A stretch of 17,186 nucleotides of DNA from CADEEN01 sp031379365 (GTDB lineage Bacteria; Pseudomonadota; Gammaproteobacteria; Burkholderiales; Burkholderiaceae_C): NCBI GenBank assembly GCA_031379365.1, contig JANNFB010000116.1, forward strand, positions 1 to 17,186, read 5' to 3'. Shown one piece after another: positions 1-7,266 of this stretch (within the stretch, counting starts at the first letter, position 1; each line of letters opens with the position of its first letter). Position numbers and translations under genes: made by a program. The notes beneath the pieces were generated by a model. The model ran no database searches, was not told the DNA's origin, and saw only the letters and a program-made list of their open reading frames with translations.

Positions 1-97
1 CCGGGCAGCACCGCCTGCAGCTCACACTGTGCAGGGCGCAGGGTCAGCCGATACAAGCAAACGCCGCGGAACGGGCTTCGCCCGGCCGCTGGCGGTG

Positions 98-138
98 CCC
101 CTTGAGGGGAGGCGGCGCAGCCGCTTCGGGGTGGTCCA
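98..138 (-). repeat. GC-rich double-hairpin repeat after the SDR stop, copy 1
   Basis: On the plus strand this stretch holds CCCC-TTGA-GGGG (98-109), then GCGGC-GCA-GCCGC (112-124), then TTCGGGGTGG (125-134). On the minus strand it begins at the SDR stop codon, so it lies in the 3' end of that transcript. A second copy with the same layout is at 16374-16416, also directly after a stop codon. A further small hairpin, CGGGC-TTC-GCCCG, lies next to it at 72-84. There is no T-run, so it is not a classic intrinsic terminator. It could slow RNA decay or help termination. Nothing else can be supported in bases 1-97. Confidence 0.75.
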
Positions 139-903
139 TCAGATACACCGCCCGCCGTCCACCTCCATGCACACGCCGGTGACCATCGAGGCTTCGTCGC
201 TGCACAGGTAGCAGGCCGCATTGCCGAGGTCTTCGGGCGTCGAGAAGCGGCCCAGGGGAATGGTGGACAAGAACTTGGCGCGCATCTCGGGCGTGTCCTC
301 GCCCATGAACGACTTGAGCAGTGGGGTTTCGCCGGCCACCGGGTTGAGGGCCACGACGCGGATGCCGAAGGGCGCCAACTCCACCGCGTTGGCGCGCGTG
401 GCGGTGATGACCCAGCCCTTGCTGGCGTTGTACCAGGCCAGGCGCGGGCGCGGGCTCACGCCCGCCGTGCTGGCCATGTTCAGCACCACGCCACGGATGC
501 CCTTGACCCCAGGCGCATTGGCTTTGAAGCGCGGCACCACCTCGCGCATCGCGAGGTAGATCGCCTTCATGTTGACCGCGAAAACGCGGTCGAAGTCGGC
601 CTCCGAAACGTCTTCCAACGGCTGCGGCAGGTGCGTGACGCCGGCGTTGTTGACGAGGATGTCCAGGCGCCCGAAATGCAGCTCAGCGGCCTCCATCATC
701 AGCCGCACGTCGCCGCCGCTGGCCACATCGACGCGCAAGGCCCGCGCCGCACCGCCGACACTGGCCGCCACGTCCATTGCGGCTTCCAGGTTGACGTCGG
801 CCACCAAGACCTGGGCGCCTTCGGTCACGAACTTGCGCACGATGCCGGCGCCGAAGCCTGATCCACCACCCGTCACGATGGCGACTTTGTCTTTCAGTCT
901 CAC
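139..903 (-). CDS. SDR-family NAD(P)-dependent oxidoreductase
   Basis: A 254-residue classical short-chain dehydrogenase/reductase, the usual length for the family, with a Rossmann fold and cytoplasmic location. Visible motifs are the cofactor loop TGGGSGFG (11-18), an acidic residue after strand 2 (D36, which in this family usually favours NAD over NADP), NNAG (85-88), the catalytic serine near 145, and YNASK (Y158, K162). The C-terminus ends with the typical VTG...DGG pattern. I chose the GTG at 901-903 because GGGAG lies 6 bases upstream and the reading continues directly into the usual LKDKVAIVTG start; an in-frame ATG occurs only much further in. It follows the aldehyde dehydrogenase gene by 11 bp and is probably cotranscribed with it. 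It likely oxidises a hydroxyl or reduces a ketone; the substrate is unknown. The family is near certain, the reaction direction is not. Confidence 0.93.
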   Translation of the reverse strand: MRLKDKVAIVTGGGSGFGAGIVRKFVTEGAQVLVADVNLEAAMDVAASVGGAARALRVDVASGGDVRLMMEAAELHFGRLDILVNNAGVTHLPQPLEDVSEADFDRVFAVNMKAIYLAMREVVPRFKANAPGVKGIRGVVLNMASTAGVSPRPRLAWYNASKGWVITATRANAVELAPFGIRVVALNPVAGETPLLKSFMGEDTPEMRAKFLSTIPLGRFSTPEDLGNAACYLCSDEASMVTGVCMEVDGGRCI

Positions 904-914
904 TGCCTGCTCCC

Positions 915-2375
915 TCAGCCGTGGTGGATGGCCACCGTTTTCAAACTCGAGAAACCGTACAGCGCTTCGAAACCCTTCTCGCGCCCATGGCCCGAGGCCT
1001 TCACGCCGCCGAAGGGCAACTCGACCCCGCCGCCCGCGCCATAGTTGTTGACGAAGACCTGCCCGCATTTGAGCGCGCGCGCCACGCGCAGGGCGCGGCT
1101 GCCGTCTCTCGTCCACACGCCGGCCACCAGACCGTAGGCCGTGCCATTGGCGATGCGGGCCGCGTCGTCCTCGCCATCGAACGGGATCACCACCTGCACC
1201 GGACCGAAGATCTCCTCCTGGGCCAGGGCATGCGTGTCGCCCACCGGCGCGAGCAGGGTCGGTCGCACATAGAAGCCGCCGGGGGGCGCGTCCGCGTCGA
1301 TCACGCCTTGGGCCGCCACCACCAGATTGCTGTCGCGGGCCATCGACAGATAGCGCTCCACGGTCTGCCGTTGCCGCGCCGAGATCAGCGGCCCCACGTC
1401 GCGGTCGGCCAGCGCCGGCCCGACGCGCAGCGCACGGTAGCGCTCCGCCATGCGCTGCACTACCTCGTCGAAGCGCGAGCGCTCGACCAGGATGCGCGAG
1501 GCCGCCGAGCAGGTCTGGCCTGCGTTCTGGATGCCCGCATTGACCAGGAAGGGCAGGGCGGCGTCGAGGTCAGCGTCGGCGAACACGATCTGCGGGCTCT
1601 TGCCGCCGAGTTCCAGGGTGACCGGGATCGTGTTGAGCGCCGCCGCGGCCTGCACCAGGCGGCCGACCGCCACCGAGCCGGTGAAGGACAGGTGCGCGAC
1701 ACCCGGGTGTGCACTCAGGGCGGCGCCGGCCTCCTCGCCCAGGCCCGGCACCACGTTCAGGGCCCCTGCCGGCAAGCCGGATTCGGCAGCCAGTTGCGCG
1801 AAGGCCAGGGCCGTGAGGCAGGCCTCTTCGGCGGGCTTGAGCACGCAGGCATTGCCCATCGCCAGGGCGGCGCCGACGCTGCGTCCGATGATCTGCATCG
1901 GGTAGTTCCAGGGCACGATGTGACCCGTCACGCCATGCGGCTCGCGCAGGGTGAGCGCGGTGTAGCCGGCGGCAAAGGGAATCGTCTCGCCCATCACCTT
2001 GTCGGCCGCGCCGGCGTAGAACTCGAGGTAGCGGGCCAGGGCCAGGGCGTCGACACGGCCTTGCTTGAGCGGCTTGCCGACATCCAGGGCTTCGAGATGT
2101 GCCAGATCTTCCGCTGCGGCCAACACCCGCTGCGACAAGCGCATCAGTGCGCGGCCGCGTTCGGTCGCGGTCAGCCGGCCCCAATCGCCGTCGAGGGCGG
2201 CCTGCGCCGCAGCCACGGCGGCGTCGATGTCGGCGGCGTTGCCGCGGGCGATCTCGGCCAGCCGGGCGCCGTCGGAGGGGTTGAGCAGCGGCAGGGTTTC
2301 GCGCACCGCGCCATCGCGCCAGCGGCCACCGATGAAGACATGGTTGCTGGCACCGAGCAGGGGCAAGGTTGGCAT
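915..2375 (-). CDS. Aldehyde dehydrogenase family protein
   Basis: A 486-residue NAD(P)-dependent aldehyde dehydrogenase, full length for the superfamily. All core motifs are present: PWNYP with N157, which stabilises the thiohemiacetal; the cofactor-binding FTGSVAVG (231-238); LELGG with the general base E255; GQTCS with the catalytic cysteine C289; and EEIFGPV with E388. The ATG at 2373-2375 starts a protein aligned with usual family N-termini (HVFIGGRW); longer readings only extend across the gap into the divergent gene. It precedes the SDR gene, so the pair could convert alcohol to aldehyde to acid. It is transcribed away from the ABC permease gene, with only 50 bp between them. General family members act on betaine aldehyde, aminoaldehydes, vanillin or similar compounds, and I cannot choose among these from motifs. 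No strong ribosome-binding site is visible. Confidence 0.95.
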   Translation of the reverse strand: MPTLPLLGASNHVFIGGRWRDGAVRETLPLLNPSDGARLAEIARGNAADIDAAVAAAQAALDGDWGRLTATERGRALMRLSQRVLAAAEDLAHLEALDVGKPLKQGRVDALALARYLEFYAGAADKVMGETIPFAAGYTALTLREPHGVTGHIVPWNYPMQIIGRSVGAALAMGNACVLKPAEEACLTALAFAQLAAESGLPAGALNVVPGLGEEAGAALSAHPGVAHLSFTGSVAVGRLVQAAAALNTIPVTLELGGKSPQIVFADADLDAALPFLVNAGIQNAGQTCSAASRILVERSRFDEVVQRMAERYRALRVGPALADRDVGPLISARQRQTVERYLSMARDSNLVVAAQGVIDADAPPGGFYVRPTLLAPVGDTHALAQEEIFGPVQVVIPFDGEDDAARIANGTAYGLVAGVWTRDGSRALRVARALKCGQVFVNNYGAGGGVELPFGGVKASGHGREKGFEALYGFSSLKTVAIHHG

Positions 2376-2425
2376 GGTCGACCGAGGCGCTGAAATGCGG
2401 CGATGCAGGATACTCCGCCGCGACC
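2376..2425. promoter_or_regulatory. Divergent intergenic region, ALDH versus ABC operon
   Basis: These 50 bp separate the start codons of two divergent genes, so they should carry at least one promoter, with promoters possibly overlapping or reaching into the coding ends. The only element I can point to is a GATACT-like -10 candidate near 2410-2415 on the plus strand. No convincing -35 box or operator palindrome was seen. The regulatory role is inferred from gene orientation. Confidence 0.4.
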
Positions 2426-3391
2426 ATGCTGCTGTTCCTGCTTCGGCGCGCTGCCACCTTCCTAGCCACGCTCGTCGTCGCGTCGCTGGTGTTGTTTGCG
2501 GTGCTCGAGTGGCTGCCTGGCAACCCGGCCCAGGTGATGCTCGGCGATACCGCCACGGCCGAGTCTCTGGCCGCACTCGAAGCCCGCCTGGGCCTCGACC
2601 GACCCGCGTGGGTGCGTTACGGCGCCTGGGTCGGCGGCTTGCTGCAAGGCCAGAGCGCCATGAGCTACGCCTACGACACACCCACCTTCGAGTTGATCGC
2701 CGAGCGCCTGCAGGTCAGCCTGCCCTTGGCGTTGTTGGCGATGGCGCTGACGGTGGCGGTGGCGCTCGCACTCGGCGTGTACGCCGCGTCGCGCCACAAC
2801 CGCCTCGGCGACGTCGGCGTGATGGCGCTGTCGCAACTCGGCGTGGCGGTGCCGAGTTTCTGGTTGGCGATCCTGCTGATCCTGCTCTTCGCCGTGCAGC
2901 TGCAGTGGGTGAGTGCTGGCGGTTTCCCCGGTTGGCGCAACGATGACGGCGGCGGCTTGTGGCCCGGCCTCAAGGCGCTGCTGTTGCCGGCCCTGGCGCT
3001 GGCCGCGGTGCAGGCGGCGATCCTGGCGCGCGTCACGCGTTCGGCCGTGCTCGAAGCCATGCGCGAAGACTATGTGCGCACCGCGAGAGCCAAGGGCCTG
3101 TCGCGACGCGCGGTGCTTTGGCGCCACGTGTTGCGCAACGCCATGGTGCCGGTGCTGACCGTCATGGGCCTGCAGTTCGCCAACCTGATCACCGGCGCCA
3201 TCGTGGTCGAGAACGTCTTCGTGCTGCCCGGCATCGGCCGCCTGGTGTTCCAGGCCATCGCCAACCGCGACCTGGTGCTGGTGCGCGACGTGGTGCTGCT
3301 GCTCGCGGCCGTGGTGGTGTTCGTGAACTTCGTCGTCGATGTGCTGTACGCCGTCATCGATCCGCGCCTGCGCGTGGCTGGCCATGGCTGA
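2426..3391 (+). CDS. Dpp/Opp-type ABC transporter permease (DppB-like)
   Basis: A 321-residue inner-membrane permease of the peptide/nickel importer class, the first subunit of a five-part system. The N-terminus (LLRRAATFLATLVVASLVLF) is the typical first membrane helix of DppB. It is followed by a soluble stretch with PGNPAQ and LGLDRP motifs, then five further hydrophobic segments. The EAA loop that docks on the ATPases is clear in the last third (MREDYVRTARAKGLS). The C-terminus ends with YAVIDPRLR, as in family members. I chose the ATG at 2426 because this hydrophobic N-terminus is canonical; the longer TTG-started form adds residues with no family character. It overlaps the next permease gene by 8 bp and heads the long plus-strand operon. 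Peptides are the classic substrates, but glutathione, nickel, opines and other small molecules are also carried by this class. Confidence 0.95.
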   Translation: MLLFLLRRAATFLATLVVASLVLFAVLEWLPGNPAQVMLGDTATAESLAALEARLGLDRPAWVRYGAWVGGLLQGQSAMSYAYDTPTFELIAERLQVSLPLALLAMALTVAVALALGVYAASRHNRLGDVGVMALSQLGVAVPSFWLAILLILLFAVQLQWVSAGGFPGWRNDDGGGLWPGLKALLLPALALAAVQAAILARVTRSAVLEAMREDYVRTARAKGLSRRAVLWRHVLRNAMVPVLTVMGLQFANLITGAIVVENVFVLPGIGRLVFQAIANRDLVLVRDVVLLLAAVVVFVNFVVDVLYAVIDPRLRVAGHG

Positions 3392-4223
3392 GCGCACCCT
3401 CCATCGTGCTTTCGGTCACAGGAGCTTTGCCGTCGGCTCGGTGCTGGTGGCGCTGTTGCTGCTCGCCGCGGCGCTGTCCCTGCTGTGGCAACCCTACCCG
3501 CCTGCAGAGATCGACATTCCGAACAAGCTCGCGCCGCCGTCCTGGGCGCACTGGCTGGGCACCGACAGCCTGGGCCGCGACATCGCCTCGCAACTGCTGG
3601 TCGGCAGCCAGAACTCCATCATCGTCGGCGTCGTGGCGGTCGGCATCGGCCTGACCCTGGGCGTGGCGCTGGGCTGTCTCGCAGCGGCGCGGCGCGGCTG
3701 GGTGGAGGAACTGGTGATGCGCGCCAGCGACTTCACCTTCGCCTTCCCGGCCCTGCTCTCGGCCATCATGCTCACGGCCATCTACGGCCCCGGCCTCGTG
3801 ACCAGCATCGTGGCCATCGGCATCTTCAACATTCCCGTCTTCGCGCGCCTGACACGCGCCAGCGCGCGCAGCGTCTGGACCCTCGATTACGTGCTGGCCG
3901 CGCGCGCCGCCGGCAAGGGCGCCTGGCGCATCACCACCGACCATGTGCTGCCCAACATCGCCAACGTGCTGATCGTGCAGGCGACGATCCAGTTCGCCCT
4001 GGCCATCCTGGCCGAGGCCGCGCTGTCCTACCTCGGCCTGGGCACCCAGCCGCCGCAGCCGAGCTGGGGCCGCATGCTCAATGAGGCGCAGACCATGCTG
4101 TTCGACGCGCCGCTGCTGGCCGTCTACCCGGGCGTGACGATCGCGCTGGCGGTGCTGGGCCTGAACCTGATGGGCGACGGGCTGCGTGATCTGCTCGACC
4201 CCAAACTATCGAGGCAACGATGA
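3384..4223 (+). CDS. Dpp/Opp-type ABC transporter permease (DppC-like)
   Basis: A 279-residue second permease, partner of the DppB-like protein. After one N-terminal membrane helix (about 15-35) comes the hallmark HWLGTDSLGRD (56-66), followed by five hydrophobic segments and an EAA loop (TLDYVLAARAAGKGAW) that contacts an ATPase subunit. The C-terminus, with MGDGLRDLLDP, is typical of the family. The ATG at 3384 gives the usual short cytoplasmic N-terminus (MAERTLHRAF) and overlaps the preceding stop, which suggests translational coupling. Its last four bases overlap the start of the FrnE-like gene (ATGA). In many related operons the ATPase genes follow directly; here two unrelated genes come first. 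Confidence 0.95.
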   Translation: MAERTLHRAFGHRSFAVGSVLVALLLLAAALSLLWQPYPPAEIDIPNKLAPPSWAHWLGTDSLGRDIASQLLVGSQNSIIVGVVAVGIGLTLGVALGCLAAARRGWVEELVMRASDFTFAFPALLSAIMLTAIYGPGLVTSIVAIGIFNIPVFARLTRASARSVWTLDYVLAARAAGKGAWRITTDHVLPNIANVLIVQATIQFALAILAEAALSYLGLGTQPPQPSWGRMLNEAQTMLFDAPLLAVYPGVTIALAVLGLNLMGDGLRDLLDPKLSRQR

Positions 4224-4867
4224 CGGCTTTGCAAATCGATTTCGTTTCCGATGTGGCCTGCCCGTGGTGCGCCGTGGGTCTGGCCTCGTTCGAGCAGGCA
4301 CTGAAGGAGGTCGGCGGCGACATCGCCGTCGAGTTGCACTTCCAGCCCTTCGAGTTGAACCCGACGATGGGCGCCGAGGGCGCCGACGCGGCCGAGTACC
4401 TGATGGCGAAGTACGGCATGGGCCGTGAGCAGTTGATCGTGAACCGCGAGCGCATCACGGAGCGCGGTGCGGCGGTCGGCTTCACGTTCGGCGAGCGCAA
4501 GCGCGTGTGGAACACCTTTGACGCCCACCGGCTGCTGCATTGGGCTGGTGTCGAAGGCAAGGCCGGTAGCCAGCATGCGCTGAAACACGCCTTGCTCCAG
4601 GCCTACCACGGTGACGGCCGCAACCCAGGCGCTCACGACGTGCTGCTTGAGTTGGCCGTGGCGGTTGGGCTCGACGGCACGCGAGCCGCTGCCGTGCTGG
4701 CCAGCGCCGAGTTCACCGACGAGGTGCGCGACGCCGAGCGCTTCTGGCAGGAGGCCGGCATCAGCGCCGTGCCAGCGGTCGTCATCAATCGGCGCCACCT
4801 GATCTCCGGCGGCCAGCCGCCCGAGGTCTTCGCGCAAGCGCTGCGCAAGATCGCCGCCGAGGGCTGA
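4220..4867 (+). CDS. DsbA-family oxidoreductase, FrnE-like
   Basis: A 215-residue thioredoxin-fold protein of the FrnE / 2-hydroxychromene-2-carboxylate isomerase branch of the DsbA superfamily. The N-terminal strand leads directly into the CPWC active site (C14, C17). The helical insert carries the family stretch NTFDAHRLLHWA (98-109), and the cis-proline loop is SAVPAVVI (182-189). There is no signal peptide, so it should act in the cytoplasm, unlike classical periplasmic DsbA. Family members are described as thiol oxidoreductases or disulfide isomerases, some linked to oxidative stress; the exact partner is unknown. Its ATG overlaps the permease stop, and the CYTH gene begins 6 bp after its own stop, so it is embedded within the ABC importer operon. 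Family confidence is high, role in transport is undetermined. Confidence 0.92.
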   Translation: MTALQIDFVSDVACPWCAVGLASFEQALKEVGGDIAVELHFQPFELNPTMGAEGADAAEYLMAKYGMGREQLIVNRERITERGAAVGFTFGERKRVWNTFDAHRLLHWAGVEGKAGSQHALKHALLQAYHGDGRNPGAHDVLLELAVAVGLDGTRAAAVLASAEFTDEVRDAERFWQEAGISAVPAVVINRRHLISGGQPPEVFAQALRKIAAEG

Positions 4868-4873
4868 GCACCT

Positions 4874-5398
4874 GTGCCACGCAACATCGAGATCAAGGCG
4901 CGAATCGCCAGCGTCGAAGCCTTGCTGCCGATCGCGCAGGCGCTCGCGGACCGCGCACCGCAAGCGATTGCGCAGGACGACACCTTCTTCGTCTGCACGC
5001 ACGGTCGGCTGAAGCTGCGTGACTTTGGCAACGGCCAGGGCGAGTTGATCCACTACCACCGCGCCGACACCGCGGGCCCCAAGCTGTCGGACTATGTGCG
5101 CGTGGTGACTGCTGAGCCGGCTGCACTGCGTGACGCGCTGACGCGCGCTCACGGTGTGTTCGGCCGCGTGCGCAAGCAACGCCAGCTGCTGCTCGTCGGC
5201 CCCACCCGCATCCACCTTGATTGCGTCAAAGGCTTGGGTGAGTTTCTGGAGATCGAGGTGGTGTTGCGCGAGGACCAGACCGTGGTCGAAGGCCAGGCCA
5301 TCGCCGATGCGTTGCTGGCGCGTCTGGGCGTGCCTGAATCGCAGCGTCTTGCGGGCGCCTACCTCGACATGCTGCTCGCCCCCAGCGCCGCGCGATGA
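4874..5398 (+). CDS. CYTH-domain protein (class IV adenylate cyclase / thiamine triphosphatase superfamily)
   Basis: A 174-residue protein covering a single CYTH (triphosphate tunnel) domain. Visible pieces are the N-terminal EIK (E6, K8), GRLKLRDFG (44-52) with basic tunnel residues, ELIHYHRAD (57-65), the basic RKQRQ (100-104), and the strand pair HLD...GLGEFLEIEV (114-129) with acidic metal-binding residues. In the classical ExExK signature the first glutamate is replaced by N4, which I recall being common in this sub-branch. Such proteins hydrolyse inorganic or organic triphosphates, or rarely make cAMP; sequence alone does not decide. I take the GTG at 4874 as the start: GAGGG lies about 10 bases upstream and the reading begins with the family's PRNIEIKAR. 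Its stop overlaps the start of the next ATPase gene (ATGA), so it is part of the operon. Confidence 0.9.
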   Translation: MPRNIEIKARIASVEALLPIAQALADRAPQAIAQDDTFFVCTHGRLKLRDFGNGQGELIHYHRADTAGPKLSDYVRVVTAEPAALRDALTRAHGVFGRVRKQRQLLLVGPTRIHLDCVKGLGEFLEIEVVLREDQTVVEGQAIADALLARLGVPESQRLAGAYLDMLLAPSAAR

Positions 5399-6378
5399 CA
5401 GCGCTGCTTGAAGTGCGCGACCTGCGCGTCACCCTCGCCACCGCCCAGGGCCATGTCGATGCACTGCGTGGCGTCAGCTTCGCGCTGGAACGCGGCGGCA
5501 CGCTGGGCCTGATCGGCGAGTCGGGTTGCGGCAAGTCGATGACGGCGCTGGCGCTGATGGGTTTGCTGCCCGACGGCGCCCGCGTCGCGGGTTCGATCCG
5601 CCTGGACGAGCGCGAGCTGACGACGCTGGACGAAGACGCGCTGTGCCAGTTGCGCGGCGACCGCATCGCCATGGTCTTCCAGGAACCGATGACGGCCCTC
5701 AACCCTTTGCACCGCATCGGCGATCAGATCGCCGAGCCTCTGCGCCTGCACCGCGGACTCGGTGCGGCGGCGGCGCGCGCCGAAGCGCTGCGCCTGCTGG
5801 AGCGGGTGCAGTTGCCACAGGCGCGCGAGCGCCTCGACAGCCATCCGCACCAGCTCTCGGGCGGACAGCGCCAGCGCGTGGTGATCGCGATTGCGCTGGC
5901 CTGCGGCCCCGATCTGCTGATCGCCGACGAGCCAACCACCGCCCTGGACACCACGGTGCAGCGCGAGGTGCTCGACCTGCTCGACGAACTGCGCCGCGAC
6001 AGCGGCATGGCCCTCTTGCTGATCAGCCACAACCTGGACGTGATGGCCGCGCGTGTGGAGCGCCTGGCCGTGATGTACGGCGGCAGCATCGTCGAGAGCG
6101 GGCCGACGCAGCAAGTCTTCGAGCGCCGCGCCCACCCCTACACCCGCGGCCTGTTCGCCGCACGGCCGCGCCTGGGCAGCGACCGGCGCGTGCCGCTGGC
6201 CACCATCGCCGGCCGGGTGCCGGCGCTGCACGAGATGCCGGCGGGATGTGCGTTTGCTGACCGGTGCGCGTTCGTGATTGAACCCTGCCGCTCCGCACCT
6301 CCCGCGACACAGGATGTCGGCCCCGGTCACACTGTGCGTTGCCCACGTCACGCCCAACGTGATTCATCATCGAGATAG
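5395..6378 (+). CDS. Dpp/Opp-type ABC transporter ATP-binding protein (DppD-like)
   Basis: A 327-residue ATPase subunit. It has Walker A GESGCGKS (41-48), the Q-loop in VFQEP (Q96), the ABC signature LSGGQ (154-158), Walker B LLIADE (174-179), and the switch histidine in SHN (H212). The C-terminal extension has the HPYTRGL motif (247-253), specific to the peptide/nickel class, and four cysteines (C285, C291, C298, C316) in the CAFADRC...PC...RC arrangement. In structurally studied relatives this pattern has been associated with an iron-sulfur cluster. It pairs with the DppF-like ATPase encoded about 0.9 kb downstream. Such gene pairs usually abut, but here an unrelated gene lies between them. 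The start ATG overlaps the CYTH stop. The last codons, 6361-6378, enter a locally GC-poor stretch. Confidence 0.95.
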   Translation: MTALLEVRDLRVTLATAQGHVDALRGVSFALERGGTLGLIGESGCGKSMTALALMGLLPDGARVAGSIRLDERELTTLDEDALCQLRGDRIAMVFQEPMTALNPLHRIGDQIAEPLRLHRGLGAAAARAEALRLLERVQLPQARERLDSHPHQLSGGQRQRVVIAIALACGPDLLIADEPTTALDTTVQREVLDLLDELRRDSGMALLLISHNLDVMAARVERLAVMYGGSIVESGPTQQVFERRAHPYTRGLFAARPRLGSDRRVPLATIAGRVPALHEMPAGCAFADRCAFVIEPCRSAPPATQDVGPGHTVRCPRHAQRDSSSR

Positions 6379-6399
6379 AGACTTCGAACCGGAGCAGAT

Positions 6400-7266
6400 A
6401 TGGGTAAGAGAACCTGGGTGACCATGCTGGTCTCGATCTGGTGCACTCTCGCACAGGCTCAAACATCCGACTTGGCCAACACCGCGCGACGCATCGGCGT
6501 CCTGGTGCTGGCCGGGGACGAACTCACCCTGAAGCGGATTGGGTTCGTCGTGTTCGGCAACGTTGAGCGAAAGATTGACGTGCCGGACATGCGGCTCGCA
6601 GACCTGATCTTTGACGAGGTCAAGAAAGAGCTGGCGGCTGAGGAGCGCTTCGACGTTCGCCGCATAGCCATCGATCGCACAAGCCTGGCCACGCTCGCGA
6701 CGAAGGTGCGCGACGCCAAATCTGCGTGGCGCGAAACCAAGCTCGACGAGTTTCGCAGCGAGCTGAGACCCTACCTGCGCGCGTGCGACTGCGACGCCTT
6801 GCTGGTTGTGTTCGAAGCCGAGCGCGATGAACCAAACACGAACCAGCGCATCCGCGGCTTGACCTGGTTGCTTGGAGGGGTGGATCAGGGAGGGCGAACT
6901 CGTGCGCCCTTGTTGATTCAACTGTTGGCCACACCTGCCGGAGTCGTCGCACAAGGGGGCGCTACGTCGTGGGGCTGGGCGCGCGTTGCATTGGCGGAAT
7001 CGCCTAAGGTCGACGAGACCCGCGTGCTGGCGCCAGAGCAGTGGGACGCGCTTGTTGCAGCATTTCGTGCAGAGCTGGCGAACAGTCTGCGCTTCGGCCT
7101 CTACAGCACAGGCCTGCGGGCGTCGTGCACGCAATACTTCTATGAGTACCACACCCCGCCTGAACAACGCATCCCAGGTACCGACAGGTTCGTCTGGCCA
7201 CCCACGGCGCCAGACTGGGCAGATCCGAAGCGCTGCCCACCGTGGCGACCGGGGCAGGCCAGATGA
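6400..7266 (+). CDS. Exported protein of unknown function
   Basis: A 288-residue protein I do not recognise. It begins with a clear signal peptide: basic GKR, hydrophobic VTMLVSIWCTLA, and a likely cut after AQA at residue 20. There is no lipobox, so the mature form is probably a soluble periplasmic protein. It has four mature cysteines (C129, C131, C243, C279), a helix rich in charge (67-85), a hydrophobic strand ALLVVFEAE (133-141) and a tryptophan/proline-rich tail. GGAG lies 5 bases before the ATG, and the stop overlaps the next start as ATGA. Composition differs from its neighbours: hand counts give 36/60 GC at 6541-6600 and 35/60 at 6601-6660, against 44/60 at 7381-7440 and 45/60 at 7621-7680. 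Sitting between the two ATPase genes, it looks like a later insertion into the operon. Whether it serves the importer is unknown. Confidence 0.8.
   Translation: MGKRTWVTMLVSIWCTLAQAQTSDLANTARRIGVLVLAGDELTLKRIGFVVFGNVERKIDVPDMRLADLIFDEVKKELAAEERFDVRRIAIDRTSLATLATKVRDAKSAWRETKLDEFRSELRPYLRACDCDALLVVFEAERDEPNTNQRIRGLTWLLGGVDQGGRTRAPLLIQLLATPAGVVAQGGATSWGWARVALAESPKVDETRVLAPEQWDALVAAFRAELANSLRFGLYSTGLRASCTQYFYEYHTPPEQRIPGTDRFVWPPTAPDWADPKRCPPWRPGQAR

Noticed and set aside
1..60. A minus-strand open reading at the left edge (RLTLRPAQCELQAVLPG) that could begin another gene after the SDR.
   Set aside because: Only about 20 codons are visible, there is no ATG or clear ribosome-binding site, and I recognise no family. 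It may be real but cannot be supported here.
98..138. Calling the double-hairpin repeats CRISPR repeats or classic terminators.
   Set aside because: There are two single copies about 16 kb apart with no spacers, and no T-run follows the stems.
921..2393. A long plus-strand open frame (490 codons) opposite the aldehyde dehydrogenase gene.
   Set aside because: It is the mirror of a clear ALDH, with biased residues and no domain; long antisense frames are expected at this GC content.
4124..5215. A 363-codon minus-strand open frame opposite the FrnE-like and CYTH genes.
   Set aside because: The plus-strand proteins carry full family motifs, while the reverse reading has none.
4220..7266. Idea that the FrnE-like protein forms disulfides in the exported four-cysteine protein of the same operon.
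   Set aside because: The FrnE-like protein has no signal peptide, so the two should be in different compartments.
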